Notes: generated by a model from the sequence alone, not told the origin. A DNA stretch of 64,000 nucleotides from Pseudomonas sp. MN1F (GCF_009391885.1 NZ_VZII01000058.1:124001-188000); one strand, 5' to 3'. Counted from the stretch's first letter, positions 45,025 to 54,311 are shown. Numbers and translations: made by a program.

Positions 45025-45627
45025 ATGAGCTTCAGCCCCCTGATCCGCCAACTGATCGACGCCCTGCGCACCCTCCCGGGCGTCGGCCAGAAAACCGCCC
45101 AGCGCATGGCCCTGCAGCTGCTCGAGCGTGACCGCAGCGGCGGCCTGCGCCTGGCCCAGGCGTTGAGCCAGGCCATGGAAGGGGTAGGGCATTGCCGCCA
45201 GTGCCGGACCCTGACCGAGCAGGAGCTGTGCCCGCAGTGCAGCGACCCGCGCCGTGACGACACGCAGCTGTGCGTGGTGGAAGGGCCGATGGATGTGTAT
45301 GCGGTGGAGCAGACCGGCTATCGCGGGCGTTACTTCGTGCTCAAGGGGCACTTGTCGCCGCTCGATGGCCTGGGGCCTGAGGCAATCGGTGTGCCGCAGC
45401 TGATGGCACGGATCGAGGAGCAGGGCAGCTTCACCGAGGTGATCCTGGCGACCAACCCGACCGTGGAAGGTGAAGCGACGGCGCATTACATCGCCCAGTT
45501 GCTGAACGAGAAAGGGCTGGTGGCGTCGCGGATTGCCCATGGCGTGCCGCTGGGCGGCGAGCTGGAGCTGGTCGATGGCGGCACCCTGGCCCATGCCTTT
45601 GCCGGGCGCAAGCCGATCTCGCTGTAA
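45025..45627 (+). CDS. recR: Recombination mediator RecR
   Basis: The 200-residue protein loads RecA at gaps together with RecF/RecO. It has the N-terminal helix-hairpin-helix (LRTLPGVGQKTAQRMA), a four-cysteine zinc site at 57, 60, 69 and 72, and a Toprim domain (LCVVEGPMDVYAVEQTGYRGRYFVLKGHLSPLDG). The start at 45025 (MSFSPLIRQL) matches homologues. It is separated from ybaB by the ProC-like and MHS genes, while dnaX-ybaB-recR are adjacent in many bacteria. Confidence 0.96.
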   Translation: MSFSPLIRQLIDALRTLPGVGQKTAQRMALQLLERDRSGGLRLAQALSQAMEGVGHCRQCRTLTEQELCPQCSDPRRDDTQLCVVEGPMDVYAVEQTGYRGRYFVLKGHLSPLDGLGPEAIGVPQLMARIEEQGSFTEVILATNPTVEGEATAHYIAQLLNEKGLVASRIAHGVPLGGELELVDGGTLAHAFAGRKPISL

Positions 45628-45628
45628 T

Positions 45629-45657
45629 TGGCTGGGGCTGCACAGCGGCCCCAGCCA
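45629..45657. terminator. Bidirectional hairpin between recR and apt
   Basis: 10-bp stem (tggctggggc / gccccagcca) right after the recR stop, serving the convergent pair. Confidence 0.7.
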
Positions 45658-45662
45658 GCAAC

Positions 45663-46211
45663 TCAGTATTCGCTCAGGGTAAACTCGGTCAGGCAGAAGG
45701 TCGGCACTCCGGCTGCCTGCAGCCGGCGCGAGCCATCCAGCTCCGGCAGGTCGATGATCGCCGCCGCCTCGAACACCTGTGCCCCGGTGCGACGCACCAG
45801 GTTGGCAGCGGCCAGCAGGGTGCCGCCGGTGGCAATCAGGTCATCGAAGATCAATACCGAATCGCCTTCGCACAGGCTGTCGGCATGCACTTCCAGGAAG
45901 GCTTCGCCGTATTCGGTCTGGTAGCCCTCGCTCAATACGTCAGCCGGCAGCTTGCCCTGCTTGCGGAACAGGATCAGCGGCTTGTTCAGCTGGTGGGCGA
46001 TGATCGAGCCAATCAGGAAACCACGCGCGTCCATGGCGCCGATGTGGCTGAACTCAGCCTCGACGTAACGTTCGATGAACTGGTCGGCCACATAGCGCAG
46101 CCCGCGCGGCGACTGGAACAGCGGGGTGATGTCGCGGAAGATCACGCCGGGCTTGGGGAAGTCCACTACCGGGCGGATCAGGGCTTTGAGGTCGAAGGCG
46201 TCGCTGTGCAT
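45663..46211 (-). CDS. apt: Adenine phosphoribosyltransferase
   Basis: The 182-residue enzyme makes AMP from adenine and PRPP in purine salvage. The PRPP-binding loop VLIFDDLIATGGT is at residues 119-131, and GAMDARGFLIGSII and VVDFPKPGVIFRDITPL are standard Apt segments. The start at 46211 (MHSDAFDL) avoids a short upstream extension. It follows anr-hemN on the same strand; the place is conserved in Pseudomonas. Confidence 0.96.
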   Translation of the reverse strand: MHSDAFDLKALIRPVVDFPKPGVIFRDITPLFQSPRGLRYVADQFIERYVEAEFSHIGAMDARGFLIGSIIAHQLNKPLILFRKQGKLPADVLSEGYQTEYGEAFLEVHADSLCEGDSVLIFDDLIATGGTLLAAANLVRRTGAQVFEAAAIIDLPELDGSRRLQAAGVPTFCLTEFTLSEY

Positions 46212-46266
46212 TGTTGCGGGTATCCTGGGAAAACGAATGCCCAAGTATACCCGCTAAACGTCGGCC

Positions 46267-47001
46267 TCAGGCCTCGATTGCACCACCGGCCAGCGCGCAT
46301 AGCTGGATCGGGTCGAGGATGTGCACTTCCTTGCCTTCGGCGCGGATCAGGCCGTTCTGCTGGAAGCGGGTGAACACCCGCGACACGGTTTCCACCGCCA
46401 GGCCCAGGTAGTTGCCGATCTCATTGCGCGACATGCTCAGGCGGAACTGGTTGGCCGAGTAACCACGGGCGCGGAAGCGTGCGGACAGGTTGACCAGGAA
46501 GGTGGCGATGCGTTCGTCGGCGGTCTTCTTCGACAGCAGCAGCATCATCTGCTGATCGTCGCGAATTTCGCGGCTCATCACCCGCATCAGCTGGCGCCGC
46601 AACTGTGGCAGTTGGACCGAGAGCTCATCGAGGCGCTCGAAGGGGATTTCACAGACCGAGGTGGTTTCCTGGGCCTGGGCCGACACCGGGTAGGCTTCGG
46701 TGTCCATGCCGGACAGGCCGACCAGCTCGCTGGGCAGGTGGAAGCCGGTGATCTGCTCTTCACCGCTGTCGCTCAGGCTGAAGGTCTTGAGGGCGCCGGA
46801 ACGTACGGCATAAACCGAGCCGAAATTGTCACCCTGGCGGAACAGGAACTCGCCTTTTTTCAGCGGGCGCCCGCGTTTGACGATTTCATCCAGTGCATCC
46901 ATGTCTTCCAGGTTGAGCGAAAGAGGCAGGCACAGGGGGGCCAGGCTGCAGTCCTTGCAATGGGCCTGGTTGTGGGCGCGCAGTTTGACTGGCTCGGACA
47001 T
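46267..47001 (-). CDS. anr: Anaerobic regulator Anr (FNR family)
   Basis: The 244-residue global regulator binds DNA when its 4Fe-4S cluster is intact, at low oxygen. Cluster cysteines are C15, C18, C24 (HCKDCSLAPLC) and C117 (TTSVCEIP). A cyclic-nucleotide-type barrel spans about 30-150. The C-terminal helix-turn-helix has the FNR recognition ExxSR, in SRNEIGNYLGLAVETVSRVF. The start at 47001 (MSEPVKLR) matches homologues. It lies next to hemN, which has a perfect ANR box, and close to the cbb3 oxidase operons it is expected to control. Confidence 0.97.
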   Translation of the reverse strand: MSEPVKLRAHNQAHCKDCSLAPLCLPLSLNLEDMDALDEIVKRGRPLKKGEFLFRQGDNFGSVYAVRSGALKTFSLSDSGEEQITGFHLPSELVGLSGMDTEAYPVSAQAQETTSVCEIPFERLDELSVQLPQLRRQLMRVMSREIRDDQQMMLLLSKKTADERIATFLVNLSARFRARGYSANQFRLSMSRNEIGNYLGLAVETVSRVFTRFQQNGLIRAEGKEVHILDPIQLCALAGGAIEA

Positions 47002-47186
47002 TTGAATCGATCCTTGTGGGAAAGCACACATAAGTCGTAAGGGTAACTCACGACGAGGGTGTAGGCCAGTCTGCGCTACTTTGAAGCGAACTGGCGAAAC
47101 CCCGGCGGGAAAATGCCGGGAGTCCTTGTCAGCCCATAGTGTGCCAGCCCCAGGGGGCATGTCCATGTGGTCGATTGACTCCGTAA

Positions 47187-48569
47187 TCAGATAACCCGCG
47201 AGAAGCGCTGGCGGTTATGCATCGCCAGGTAGGCATCGAACACCATGCACACCGAGCGCGCCAGCAGGCGCCCGGCCGGGAGGATGCGGATGCCCTTGTC
47301 GTCCAGGCTGATCAGGCCATCGCGCTGCATGGTCTGCAGTTCTGGCCAGAGATCGTTGAAATAGCCACGAAAATCGACGGTGAAAGCCTCCTCGATCGGC
47401 TCGAAGTCCAGTTCGAAATGGCAGATGAGCTGCTGGATCACGGCCCGCCGCAGGCGGTCGTCGTGGTTGCAGACCAGCCCACGCTGGGTCGCCAGCTGGG
47501 CGTTGGACAGGGTGTCCTGGTAGGTAGTGAGGTCGCTGCTGTTCTGGCAGTAGAGGTCGCCGATCTGGCTGATCGCCGATACCCCCAGGCCGATCAGGTC
47601 GCAATGACCGTGGGTGGTGTAACCCTGGAAGTTGCGCTGCAGAGTGCCTTCTTCCTGGGCGATCGCCAGTTCGTCGTCGGGCAGGGCGAAATGGTCCATG
47701 CCGATGTAGCGGTAGCCGGCGGCAGTCAGCTGTTCGATGGTGTTGTGCAGCATCTCGAGCTTCGCCGCCGGCGCCGGCAGGTCATTGCTGTCGATGCGCC
47801 GCTGGGGCATGAAGCGCTCGGGCAGGTGGGCGTAGTTGAACACCGAGAGGCGGTCGGGTTGCAGGCGGATCACTTCGTCGACGGTGCGGGCAAAACCTTC
47901 CACGGTCTGTTTGGGCAGGCCGTAGATCAGGTCGAGGTTGATCGAGCGGAACTGCAGGGTGCGCGCGGCCTCGATCAGGGTGCGGGTCTGCTCCAGGCTC
48001 TGCAGGCGGTTGACTGCACGCTGCACGGCCGGGTCGAGGTCCTGCACGCCGAGGCTGACGCGGTTGAAGCCCAGCTCACGGAGCAGGCCCATGGTCGACC
48101 AGTCGGCTTCGCGCGGGTCGATCTCGATGCCGTAGTCGCCGGAATCGTCATCCAGCAGGTTGAAGTGCTGGCGCAGGGTGGCCATCAGCTGGCGCAGTTC
48201 GACATGGCTGAGGAAGGTCGGTGTGCCGCCGCCAAAATGCAGCTGCTCAACGCGCTGTTTAGGGTCCAGGTGGCAGGCGATCAGCTGGATCTCCTGCTCC
48301 AGGCGCTGCAGGTAAGGTGCGGCGCGGCCGCGGTCCTTGGTGATGACCTTGTTGCAGGCGCAGTAGTAGCAGATGTTGGCGCAGAACGGCACGTGCACGT
48401 ACAGCGACAGCGGGCGCACGGCCCGGCGGCTCTCGCGCAGGGCGTGGAGCAGGTCGAACGAGCCTACCTCGCTGTGCAGTTGCACGGCGGTCGGGTAGGA
48501 GGTGTAGCGTGGGCCGGCGAGATCGTAACGGCGGATCAGGTCGGCATCCCAACGTAGGTCGGCGAGCAT
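47187..48569 (-). CDS. hemN: Oxygen-independent coproporphyrinogen III oxidase
   Basis: The 460-residue radical-SAM enzyme makes protoporphyrinogen without oxygen and so supplies haem for the cbb3 oxidases at low oxygen. The cluster motif CX3CX2C is at C63, C67 and C70 (CANICYYC), with GGGTPTFLS near 112-120 and the HemN segment SLGVQDLDPAVQRAVNR. The N-terminus LAGPRYTSYPTA is characteristic of true HemN rather than HemW. An ANR box lies 63 bp upstream, centred 69.5 bp before the start. Confidence 0.96.
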   Translation of the reverse strand: MLADLRWDADLIRRYDLAGPRYTSYPTAVQLHSEVGSFDLLHALRESRRAVRPLSLYVHVPFCANICYYCACNKVITKDRGRAAPYLQRLEQEIQLIACHLDPKQRVEQLHFGGGTPTFLSHVELRQLMATLRQHFNLLDDDSGDYGIEIDPREADWSTMGLLRELGFNRVSLGVQDLDPAVQRAVNRLQSLEQTRTLIEAARTLQFRSINLDLIYGLPKQTVEGFARTVDEVIRLQPDRLSVFNYAHLPERFMPQRRIDSNDLPAPAAKLEMLHNTIEQLTAAGYRYIGMDHFALPDDELAIAQEEGTLQRNFQGYTTHGHCDLIGLGVSAISQIGDLYCQNSSDLTTYQDTLSNAQLATQRGLVCNHDDRLRRAVIQQLICHFELDFEPIEEAFTVDFRGYFNDLWPELQTMQRDGLISLDDKGIRILPAGRLLARSVCMVFDAYLAMHNRQRFSRVI

Positions 48570-48631
48570 GTGGGCGGTCCCCGGATGATGCAGCAGTGTC
48601 CGGAGTCTATGGCCGTCTGTAGGAAACTGTG

Positions 48632-48645
48632 TTGATTTGTATCAA
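48632..48645 (-). promoter_or_regulatory. ANR box of hemN
   Basis: ttgatttgtatcaa fits TTGAT-N4-ATCAA exactly. With the usual -41.5 placement, transcription would start near 48597, giving a leader of about 28 bases. Confidence 0.88.
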
Positions 48646-48676
48646 GGCATGCAGGGGGGGCAAGGCGGCCTCTCTG

Positions 48677-49360
48677 TCAGTGGCCCATGAGCCAGTGCTG
48701 GTGCGGGCCGGGCAAGGTCCAGATGCCAAACAGGATCACCAGTACCCCGCCGGCCATGCGCACGCTGCGCCGTCTCAACAAAGCGTTTACCCGCTCTGCC
48801 GCCAGCCCCGTGGCCAGCAAGATCGGCCAGGTGCCCAACCCGAATGCCAGCATCAATGCCGCGCTGTAGCCGGCATTGCCCTGGCTGGCCGCCCACAGCA
48901 ACGTGCTGTAGACCAGGCCGCACGGCAACCAGCCCCACAGTGCCCCCAACAGCAGGGCACGGGGCAGGCTGGAGACCGGCATCAGGCGCGAGGCAGCCGG
49001 CTGGATATGCCGCCACAGCCCTCGGCCCAGAGCTTCGATGCGGGTCAGCCCGCTCCACCAGCCGGCCAGGTACAGCCCCATGGCGATCAGTAGCAGCGCG
49101 GCCACCACGCGCAAGGCCATCGCCGCCGGGCTGCTGGCCAGCGCCCAGCCAGCCAGGCCCAGCAGCAGGCCGGCGCAGGCATAGCTGAGGATGCGCCCCA
49201 GGTTGTAGGCCATTAGCAGGCGCAGGCGCCGGCCGCGTTGTTCGGGGGGGATGGCCAGGGTCAGCGCGCCCATCAGGCCACCGCACATGCCCAGGCAGTG
49301 GCCGCCGCCGAGCAGGCCTAGGACCAGTGCCGAGCCGAGCAGGGGAAGCAGGTCAGGCAC
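48677..49360 (-). CDS. Sulfite-exporter/DsbD_2 (UreH)-like membrane protein of the cco cluster
   Basis: The 227-residue protein has six or so membrane helices, an N-terminal GGGHCLGMCGGLMGAL motif near residues 14-29 and WGWLPCGLVYSTLLWA near 142-157. The paired H-C-x-x-M-C and P-C-G motifs resemble CcdA/DsbD-type and UreH (DsbD_2) proteins. Homologues regularly follow ccoS in cbb3 clusters and may handle copper or thiols during oxidase assembly. The likely start is GTG 49360, which overlaps the ccoS end by 8 bp; the longer upstream reading lacks membrane-protein character. Confidence 0.8.
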   Translation of the reverse strand: MPDLLPLLGSALVLGLLGGGHCLGMCGGLMGALTLAIPPEQRGRRLRLLMAYNLGRILSYACAGLLLGLAGWALASSPAAMALRVVAALLLIAMGLYLAGWWSGLTRIEALGRGLWRHIQPAASRLMPVSSLPRALLLGALWGWLPCGLVYSTLLWAASQGNAGYSAALMLAFGLGTWPILLATGLAAERVNALLRRRSVRMAGGVLVILFGIWTLPGPHQHWLMGH

Positions 49361-49568
49361 GGGGTGGCGCTGCCTTGTCGTCTGGTGCTGCGGTTTCTTC
49401 GGGTTTGACGGCTGCCTGGTGGCGCGGGTCCTGATCGTCGAACAGGATGCTGTGGGCCGGGCCTTCGAGGTCGTCGTACTGGCCGCTGTCCACTGCCCAG
49501 AAGAAGATGTAGACGGCCACGCCAACCAACAGCAGTGCGGCAGGGATCATCACATAGAGGGCGGGCAT
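49353..49568 (-). CDS. ccoS: cbb3 oxidase maturation protein CcoS
   Basis: The 71-residue protein has one membrane helix (MPALYVMIPAALLLVGVAVYIFFWAV, residues 1-26) followed by SGQYDDLEGPAHSILFDD, the CcoS signature. It is needed for cofactor insertion into the catalytic subunit. It overlaps ccoI by 19 bp at its start and the next gene by 8 bp at its end, so translation is coupled. Confidence 0.94.
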   Translation of the reverse strand: MPALYVMIPAALLLVGVAVYIFFWAVDSGQYDDLEGPAHSILFDDQDPRHQAAVKPEETAAPDDKAAPPRA

Positions 49569-52021
49569 GGCGACTTCCTTCCGTAAGCGGCTGTGTCGTT
49601 CGCCGGTAAGCCAGCTGATGCAGGCAAGCGGGTTAGACGCAGCGCATTGAGCACCACGATCAGCGAACTGACCGACATGCCGATGGCCGCCCATACCGGG
49701 GTGATCCAGCCAAGCGCGGCGAACGGCAACATGAGGCCATTATACAGGGTTGCCCAGAGCAGGTTCTCGAGGATGTTGCGGCGGGTGCGGCGGGCCAGGT
49801 CGAAGGCCAGTACCAGTGCCTGCAGGCGGTTGGACAGCAGCACTGCGTCGGCGCAGGTCTTGGCCAGGTCGGTGGCGCTGCCCATGGCGATGCTGATGTC
49901 GGCGGCGGCCAGCACGGGCACGTCGTTGACCCCATCGCCGAGCATCAGCACCTTGCGCCCGGCGGCCTGCAGTGCCTTGAGGCGGTCGAGCTTGTCATCC
50001 GGGCGCAGGCCGCCGATGGCCTGGTCGATGCCCAGTTGCGCGGCCACCTCGGCGACCATCGGCGAGCTGTCGCCGGACAGCAGCAAGGTACGCCAGCCGC
50101 GTGCCTGGCAGGCAGCGAGCAGGGCTGGGGCATCCTCGCGCAGGCGATCATCGAGGCCGAACCAGGCTAGCGGGCCCTGGCGATCGCCCAGCAGCAGCCA
50201 CTGGCCACGCGGTTCCGGCACGGCGGGGATTTCGGCGCCGCTGAGGGCGCAGACGAATGTGGCTTGGCCGATGCGCAGCGGCTGGCCGTCCACCTTGCCT
50301 TCAAGGCCGAGCCCCGGGACTGTCTGCACGTCGTCGGCAGCGGCGGCGGTGCGGCCAAAGGCACGCGCGATCGGGTGCTCGGAGCGGTTCTCGAGGGCGG
50401 CGGCAAGGGCCAGGCAACGGTCGGCCGGCAGTGCCGCCAGTGGGCGGATGCTGCGCAGGGTCAGGCGGCCTTCGGTGAGGGTGCCGGTCTTGTCGAAAAT
50501 CACCGTGTCGATCTGGTTCAGGCCCTCAAGTACATGGCCACGGGTCACCAGCAGGCCGAGCTTGTGCAGGGTGCCGGTGGCGGCCGTGAGCGCGGTCGGG
50601 GTGGCCAGCGAGAGGGCGCACGGGCAGGTCGCCACCAGCATGGCCAGGACGATCCAGAAGGCCCGTGCCGGGTCCAGGTACCACCACCACAGGCCAATGG
50701 CTACGGCGGCCAGCAGCGAGAACAGCAGGAAATATTGCGAGGCGCGGTCGGCGATTTCCGCCAGCCGTGGCTTTTCTGTCTGCGCGCGCTCAAGCAGGCG
50801 GACGATGGCCGACAGGCGTGAGTCATGGCCGAGGGCTTCGACTTCCACGTTCAGTGTGCTCTCCACGTTCAGCGTGCCGCCGGTGACGCGCTCGCCGGCC
50901 CGCCGTGGTAGCGGCAGGTACTCGCCGGTCAGCAGCGATTCGTCGACGCTGGAACGCCCTTCGACGATGCGCCCGTCCGCCGGGATCACCGCGCCGGGCA
51001 GCACCTGCACGATGTCGCCACGCTGCAGTTCGCCAAGCAGGATGCGTTCGGCCCGCCCGTAGCTGTCCAGGCGCAGGCACGAGGCCGGTAGCAGGTTGAC
51101 CAGCTGCGCGGTGGCTGCGGCCGTGCGTTCGCGGGCGCGGCGTTCGAGGTAGCGGCCAGTGAGCAGGAACAGGGCGAACATGCCGACGGTATCGAAATAC
51201 AACTCGCCGCTGCCGGTCACGGCGGTCCAGATGCCAGCACCGAAGGCCAGGCCGATGGCCAGCGACACCGACACGTCCATGGTCAGGTGGCGGGTGCGCA
51301 GGTCGCGCGCGGCGCCCTTGAAGAACGGCGCGCAGCTGTAGAAGACGATGGGAATGGTCAGGAACAGCGCGACCCAGCGCAGAATGGTGTGCATTTCCGG
51401 CGACAGGTCGATGTTGAATTCTGGCCAGGTGGCCATGGTCGCCATCATCGCCTGGAACCACAGCAGGCCGGCCACGCCCAGGCGGCGCAGGGCGCTGCGG
51501 TTCTCCCGGGCCAGCTGCTCGGCGGCCTGGTCGGGTTGATACGGGTGGGCGGCATAGCCGATCTGGCGCAGTTCGGCGAGCAGCCGGGACAGCGGTAGCT
51601 GGTGGTCGTCCCAGTTGAGCAGCAGGCGGTGGTTGGACAGGTTCAGGCGGGCTTCGGCGACGCCCGGCAGATTGCGGAGGTGCTTTTCGATCAGCCAGCC
51701 GCAGGCGGCGCAGCTGATGCCTTCGACCAGCAAGGTCGCCTCGGCCAGGTCGCCGGCATGGCGGACGAAGTTCTGCTGGACATCACTGCGGTCGTACAGC
51801 GCCAGTTCGTCTTGCAGTTGTTTCGGCAGCGCCTCGGGGTTGGCACTGCGGTCGCTGCGGTGCTGGTAGTAGTGCTCAAGGCCACCGGCGACGATGGATT
51901 CGGCCACCGCCTGGCAGCCGGGACAGCAAAATTGCCGGGGCTCGCCGAGCACCACGGCAGTGAAGCGGCTGCCGGCGGGGACGGGCAGGGCGCAGTGGTA
52001 GCAAGGGGTGGGCTGGGTCAT
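49550..52021 (-). CDS. ccoI: Copper-translocating P-type ATPase CcoI
   Basis: The 823-residue inner-membrane pump supplies copper for the binuclear centre of cbb3 oxidase. An N-terminal cysteine-rich segment (C7, C10, C32, C33, C36) precedes a heavy-metal domain with CAAC at 104-107. The phosphatase loop TGE is at 365-367, the metal-translocating CPC at 466-468 and the phosphorylated aspartate D510 in DKTGT. The C-terminus has MLGDGVNDVPVLAAAD. Members of the CcoI/FixI group carry these extra N-terminal cysteines. It follows ccoH by 80 bp containing a strong hairpin. Confidence 0.95.
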   Translation of the reverse strand: MTQPTPCYHCALPVPAGSRFTAVVLGEPRQFCCPGCQAVAESIVAGGLEHYYQHRSDRSANPEALPKQLQDELALYDRSDVQQNFVRHAGDLAEATLLVEGISCAACGWLIEKHLRNLPGVAEARLNLSNHRLLLNWDDHQLPLSRLLAELRQIGYAAHPYQPDQAAEQLARENRSALRRLGVAGLLWFQAMMATMATWPEFNIDLSPEMHTILRWVALFLTIPIVFYSCAPFFKGAARDLRTRHLTMDVSVSLAIGLAFGAGIWTAVTGSGELYFDTVGMFALFLLTGRYLERRARERTAAATAQLVNLLPASCLRLDSYGRAERILLGELQRGDIVQVLPGAVIPADGRIVEGRSSVDESLLTGEYLPLPRRAGERVTGGTLNVESTLNVEVEALGHDSRLSAIVRLLERAQTEKPRLAEIADRASQYFLLFSLLAAVAIGLWWWYLDPARAFWIVLAMLVATCPCALSLATPTALTAATGTLHKLGLLVTRGHVLEGLNQIDTVIFDKTGTLTEGRLTLRSIRPLAALPADRCLALAAALENRSEHPIARAFGRTAAAADDVQTVPGLGLEGKVDGQPLRIGQATFVCALSGAEIPAVPEPRGQWLLLGDRQGPLAWFGLDDRLREDAPALLAACQARGWRTLLLSGDSSPMVAEVAAQLGIDQAIGGLRPDDKLDRLKALQAAGRKVLMLGDGVNDVPVLAAADISIAMGSATDLAKTCADAVLLSNRLQALVLAFDLARRTRRNILENLLWATLYNGLMLPFAALGWITPVWAAIGMSVSSLIVVLNALRLTRLPASAGLPANDTAAYGRKSPCPPSM

Positions 52022-52053
52022 AAGGCAGGCACGGCTGGTGGGGCAGATGACAA

Positions 52054-52089
52054 TCCCTGAGGGGGCGGGCTTGCCTGCCCCCTCAGGGA
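52054..52089. repeat. Perfect hairpin between ccoH and ccoI
   Basis: Stem tccctgagggggc / gccccctcaggga (13 bp, 52054-52066 with 52077-52089) and a 10-base loop. It resembles the palindromic REP core and sits inside the ccoGHIS operon, where it may act as attenuator or mRNA boundary. Confidence 0.7.
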
Positions 52090-52101
52090 ATGATGATGTG
52101 G

Positions 52102-52632
52102 CTACTGTTGGTGTTCGGCGCCCTGGAGCGCTTCATCGCCCAGCTGCAAGGTCACGCCATGTTCGACCTTCTCTTCCTCGAACAACCGCCATACATGCTC
52201 GTCCTGGCTACCCAACAGCTCCACGAACCGACGCCCGTCGACCTTGTCCTCCAGTTGCCCGACATAACGCCCGGCCTCCACCCGGCTGAGCAGCACCTTG
52301 CGGTCCTTGTCCGGCTGGGTGGGCGAAATCAGGTTCAGCTCCAGGCTCTGCGGGTCGCTGTTGCCGCTCAGGCGCACGTCCACCTCGCCAGTCAGCTCAT
52401 CCAGGTGCACGCTGGCCTTGAGGTTGAGGGTCTGGGCCAGCAGCTCACGGTCCAGCGAACGGTTGATGCCTTTGCCGGCCTCGTAGTAGTTGTCGTTGAC
52501 CAGGTTGTCCGGGTTGCGCACGGCAATGCTGACCATGGTCAGGCTCAGGCACACCGAAGTGGTCAGGATGCCGATGATGATCCAGGGCCAGAGGTGCTTG
52601 TACCAAGGGCTGGCGGCGGTGGCGGCAGGCAT
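52102..52632 (-). CDS. ccoH: cbb3 oxidase assembly protein CcoH (FixH)
   Basis: The 176-residue protein has a single N-terminal membrane helix (residues 14-36: WPWIIIGILTTSVCLSLTMVSIA) followed by NPDNLVNDNYYEAGKGINRSLDRE, the FixH signature, and a periplasmic beta-rich domain. It assists assembly of CcoNOP. It lies 17 bp behind ccoG. Confidence 0.94.
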   Translation of the reverse strand: MPAATAASPWYKHLWPWIIIGILTTSVCLSLTMVSIAVRNPDNLVNDNYYEAGKGINRSLDRELLAQTLNLKASVHLDELTGEVDVRLSGNSDPQSLELNLISPTQPDKDRKVLLSRVEAGRYVGQLEDKVDGRRFVELLGSQDEHVWRLFEEEKVEHGVTLQLGDEALQGAEHQQ

Positions 52633-52649
52633 TGTCAGGGTTCTCTCTG

Positions 52650-54068
52650 TCAGCGGATCTGTGGGCCGATGAAGCGGCTCTTGGCTTCAACCTTGGCGGC
52701 GCTGTCGTCGGCGCTCTTGAGGATGAAGGTGATTTCGTTGGTGGTCGAGGGCAGCTTCTCGGGGGCGATCGACAGCTGTACCGGCAGGCTGACGATATCG
52801 CCGGCGGCTACGCGGATTTCGCGCTGGCCTTCCAGGCGCAGGTCGGGCAGGCCGGCGGCGTCCAGCACGTAGACGTGGTCGCGCTGGTCCTTGTTCATGA
52901 CCTTGAGGCTGTATACGTTCTCGATCCGGCCCTGGGCGTTTTCGCGGTACAGCACGCGGTCCTTGCTGACGTCGAAGCCCACCAGCGAGCGGGTGGCGAA
53001 GGCGGTGCCCAGGGCGACGATCATCACCAGCAGCACCACGGCATAGCCAATCAGGCGCGGGCGCAGCATGTGGGTCTTCTGCCCCGAGAGGTTGTGCTCG
53101 GTGGTGTAGCTGATCAGCCCTTTGGGGTAGTTCATCTTGTCCATGATGCTGTCGCAGGCGTCGATGCACGCTGCGCAGCCGATGCACTCGATCTGCAGGC
53201 CATCGCGGATGTCGATGCCGGTGGGGCAGACCTGCACGCACATGGTGCAGTCGATGCAGTCACCCAGGCCCATGGCCTTGTAGTCGGCGTCTTTCTTGCG
53301 CGGGCCACGGGTTTCGCCGCGGCGCGGGTCGTACGAGACGATCAGGGTGTCCTTGTCGAACATCACACTCTGGAAGCGCGCATAGGGGCACATGTACACG
53401 CACACCTGCTCGCGCAGCCAGCCGGCGTTGCCGTAGGTGGCCAGGGTGAAGAAGCCGACCCAGAAGTAGGCCCAGCCATCGGCATCGCCTGTGAAGAACT
53501 CAGTGAGCAGTTCGCGGATCGGCGAGAAGTAGCCGACGAAGGTCATGCCGGTGACGAAGCCGATCAGCAGCCACAGGCTGTGCTTGGCGAACTTGCGCAG
53601 GAACTTGTTGCCGCTCATGGGCGAGCGGTCGAGTTTCATGCGCTGGTTGCGGTCACCCTCGGTGACTTTCTCGCACCACATGAAGATCCACGTCCACACG
53701 CTTTGCGGGCAGGTGTAGCCGCACCACACGCGGCCGGCGAACACAGTGATGAAGAACAGGCCGAAGGCGGCGACGATAAGGATGCCTGAAAGCAGGATGA
53801 AGTCCTGGGGCCAGATGGTGGCGCCGAAAATGTAGAATTTGCGCTCAGGCAGGTTCCACCACACGGCCTGGTGGCCACCCCAGTTCAGCCACACGGTGCC
53901 GAAATAGAGCAGGAACAGCGCGGCCCCGCCGACCATCCGCAGCCTGCGGAAGATGCCGGTGAAGGCGCGGGTGTAGATTTTCTCGCGAGAGGCGTAGAGG
54001 TCGACGGAATCCTTCCCTTTGTTGGCAGGCGGGGTGACGTCATGTACCGGAATTTGCTTGCTCATCAT
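52650..54068 (-). CDS. ccoG: cbb3 oxidase accessory ferredoxin CcoG (FixG)
   Basis: The 472-residue membrane protein has four or five helices, two ferredoxin 4Fe-4S motifs (CIDCTMCVQVCPTG and CIGCAACIDACDS, residues about 265-300), the NapH/RdxA-type GYTCPQSVWTW and a C-terminal periplasmic immunoglobulin-like domain. It reduces copper during oxidase assembly. Two ATGs are in tandem (54068 and 54065); I use the first. It heads ccoG-ccoH-ccoI-ccoS and is preceded by a 243-bp gap after ccoP1 with a REP hairpin. Confidence 0.94.
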   Translation of the reverse strand: MMSKQIPVHDVTPPANKGKDSVDLYASREKIYTRAFTGIFRRLRMVGGAALFLLYFGTVWLNWGGHQAVWWNLPERKFYIFGATIWPQDFILLSGILIVAAFGLFFITVFAGRVWCGYTCPQSVWTWIFMWCEKVTEGDRNQRMKLDRSPMSGNKFLRKFAKHSLWLLIGFVTGMTFVGYFSPIRELLTEFFTGDADGWAYFWVGFFTLATYGNAGWLREQVCVYMCPYARFQSVMFDKDTLIVSYDPRRGETRGPRKKDADYKAMGLGDCIDCTMCVQVCPTGIDIRDGLQIECIGCAACIDACDSIMDKMNYPKGLISYTTEHNLSGQKTHMLRPRLIGYAVVLLVMIVALGTAFATRSLVGFDVSKDRVLYRENAQGRIENVYSLKVMNKDQRDHVYVLDAAGLPDLRLEGQREIRVAAGDIVSLPVQLSIAPEKLPSTTNEITFILKSADDSAAKVEAKSRFIGPQIR

Positions 54069-54271
54069 CAAGTCCCACGGCAGTGGAGAAACGCCGCGGC
54101 CAGTGCGTGCCGGCCACAGTCTCGCGCATGCTGCTAGCGCTCTGCGATCAATGATACGCCGCTGGTGGCGATATGGGATCGCGCTGCGACCTTTAGTCGC
54201 GTTGGGTTCGTGGTATGAATCGTGTTATGGCGGGTGTCAATTGATCCAGGTCATCTTGTGCTGCATTTGCC

Positions 54272-54302
54272 GGCCTCATCGCGGATAAATCCGCGAGAGG
54301 CC
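54272..54302. repeat. REP-type hairpin between ccoP1 and ccoG
   Basis: Nested inverted repeat ggcctc...gaggcc around cgcgga/tccgcg. The core gcggataaatccgc matches the REP pair at 7647-7710. It lies just after ccoP1. Confidence 0.7.
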
Positions 54303-54311
54303 AGGCCTGCC

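Noticed and set aside
54241..54254. ANR-like box ttgatccaggtcat before ccoG
   Set aside because: The second half-site is poor and it lies about 180 bp from the ccoG start, so I did not annotate it.
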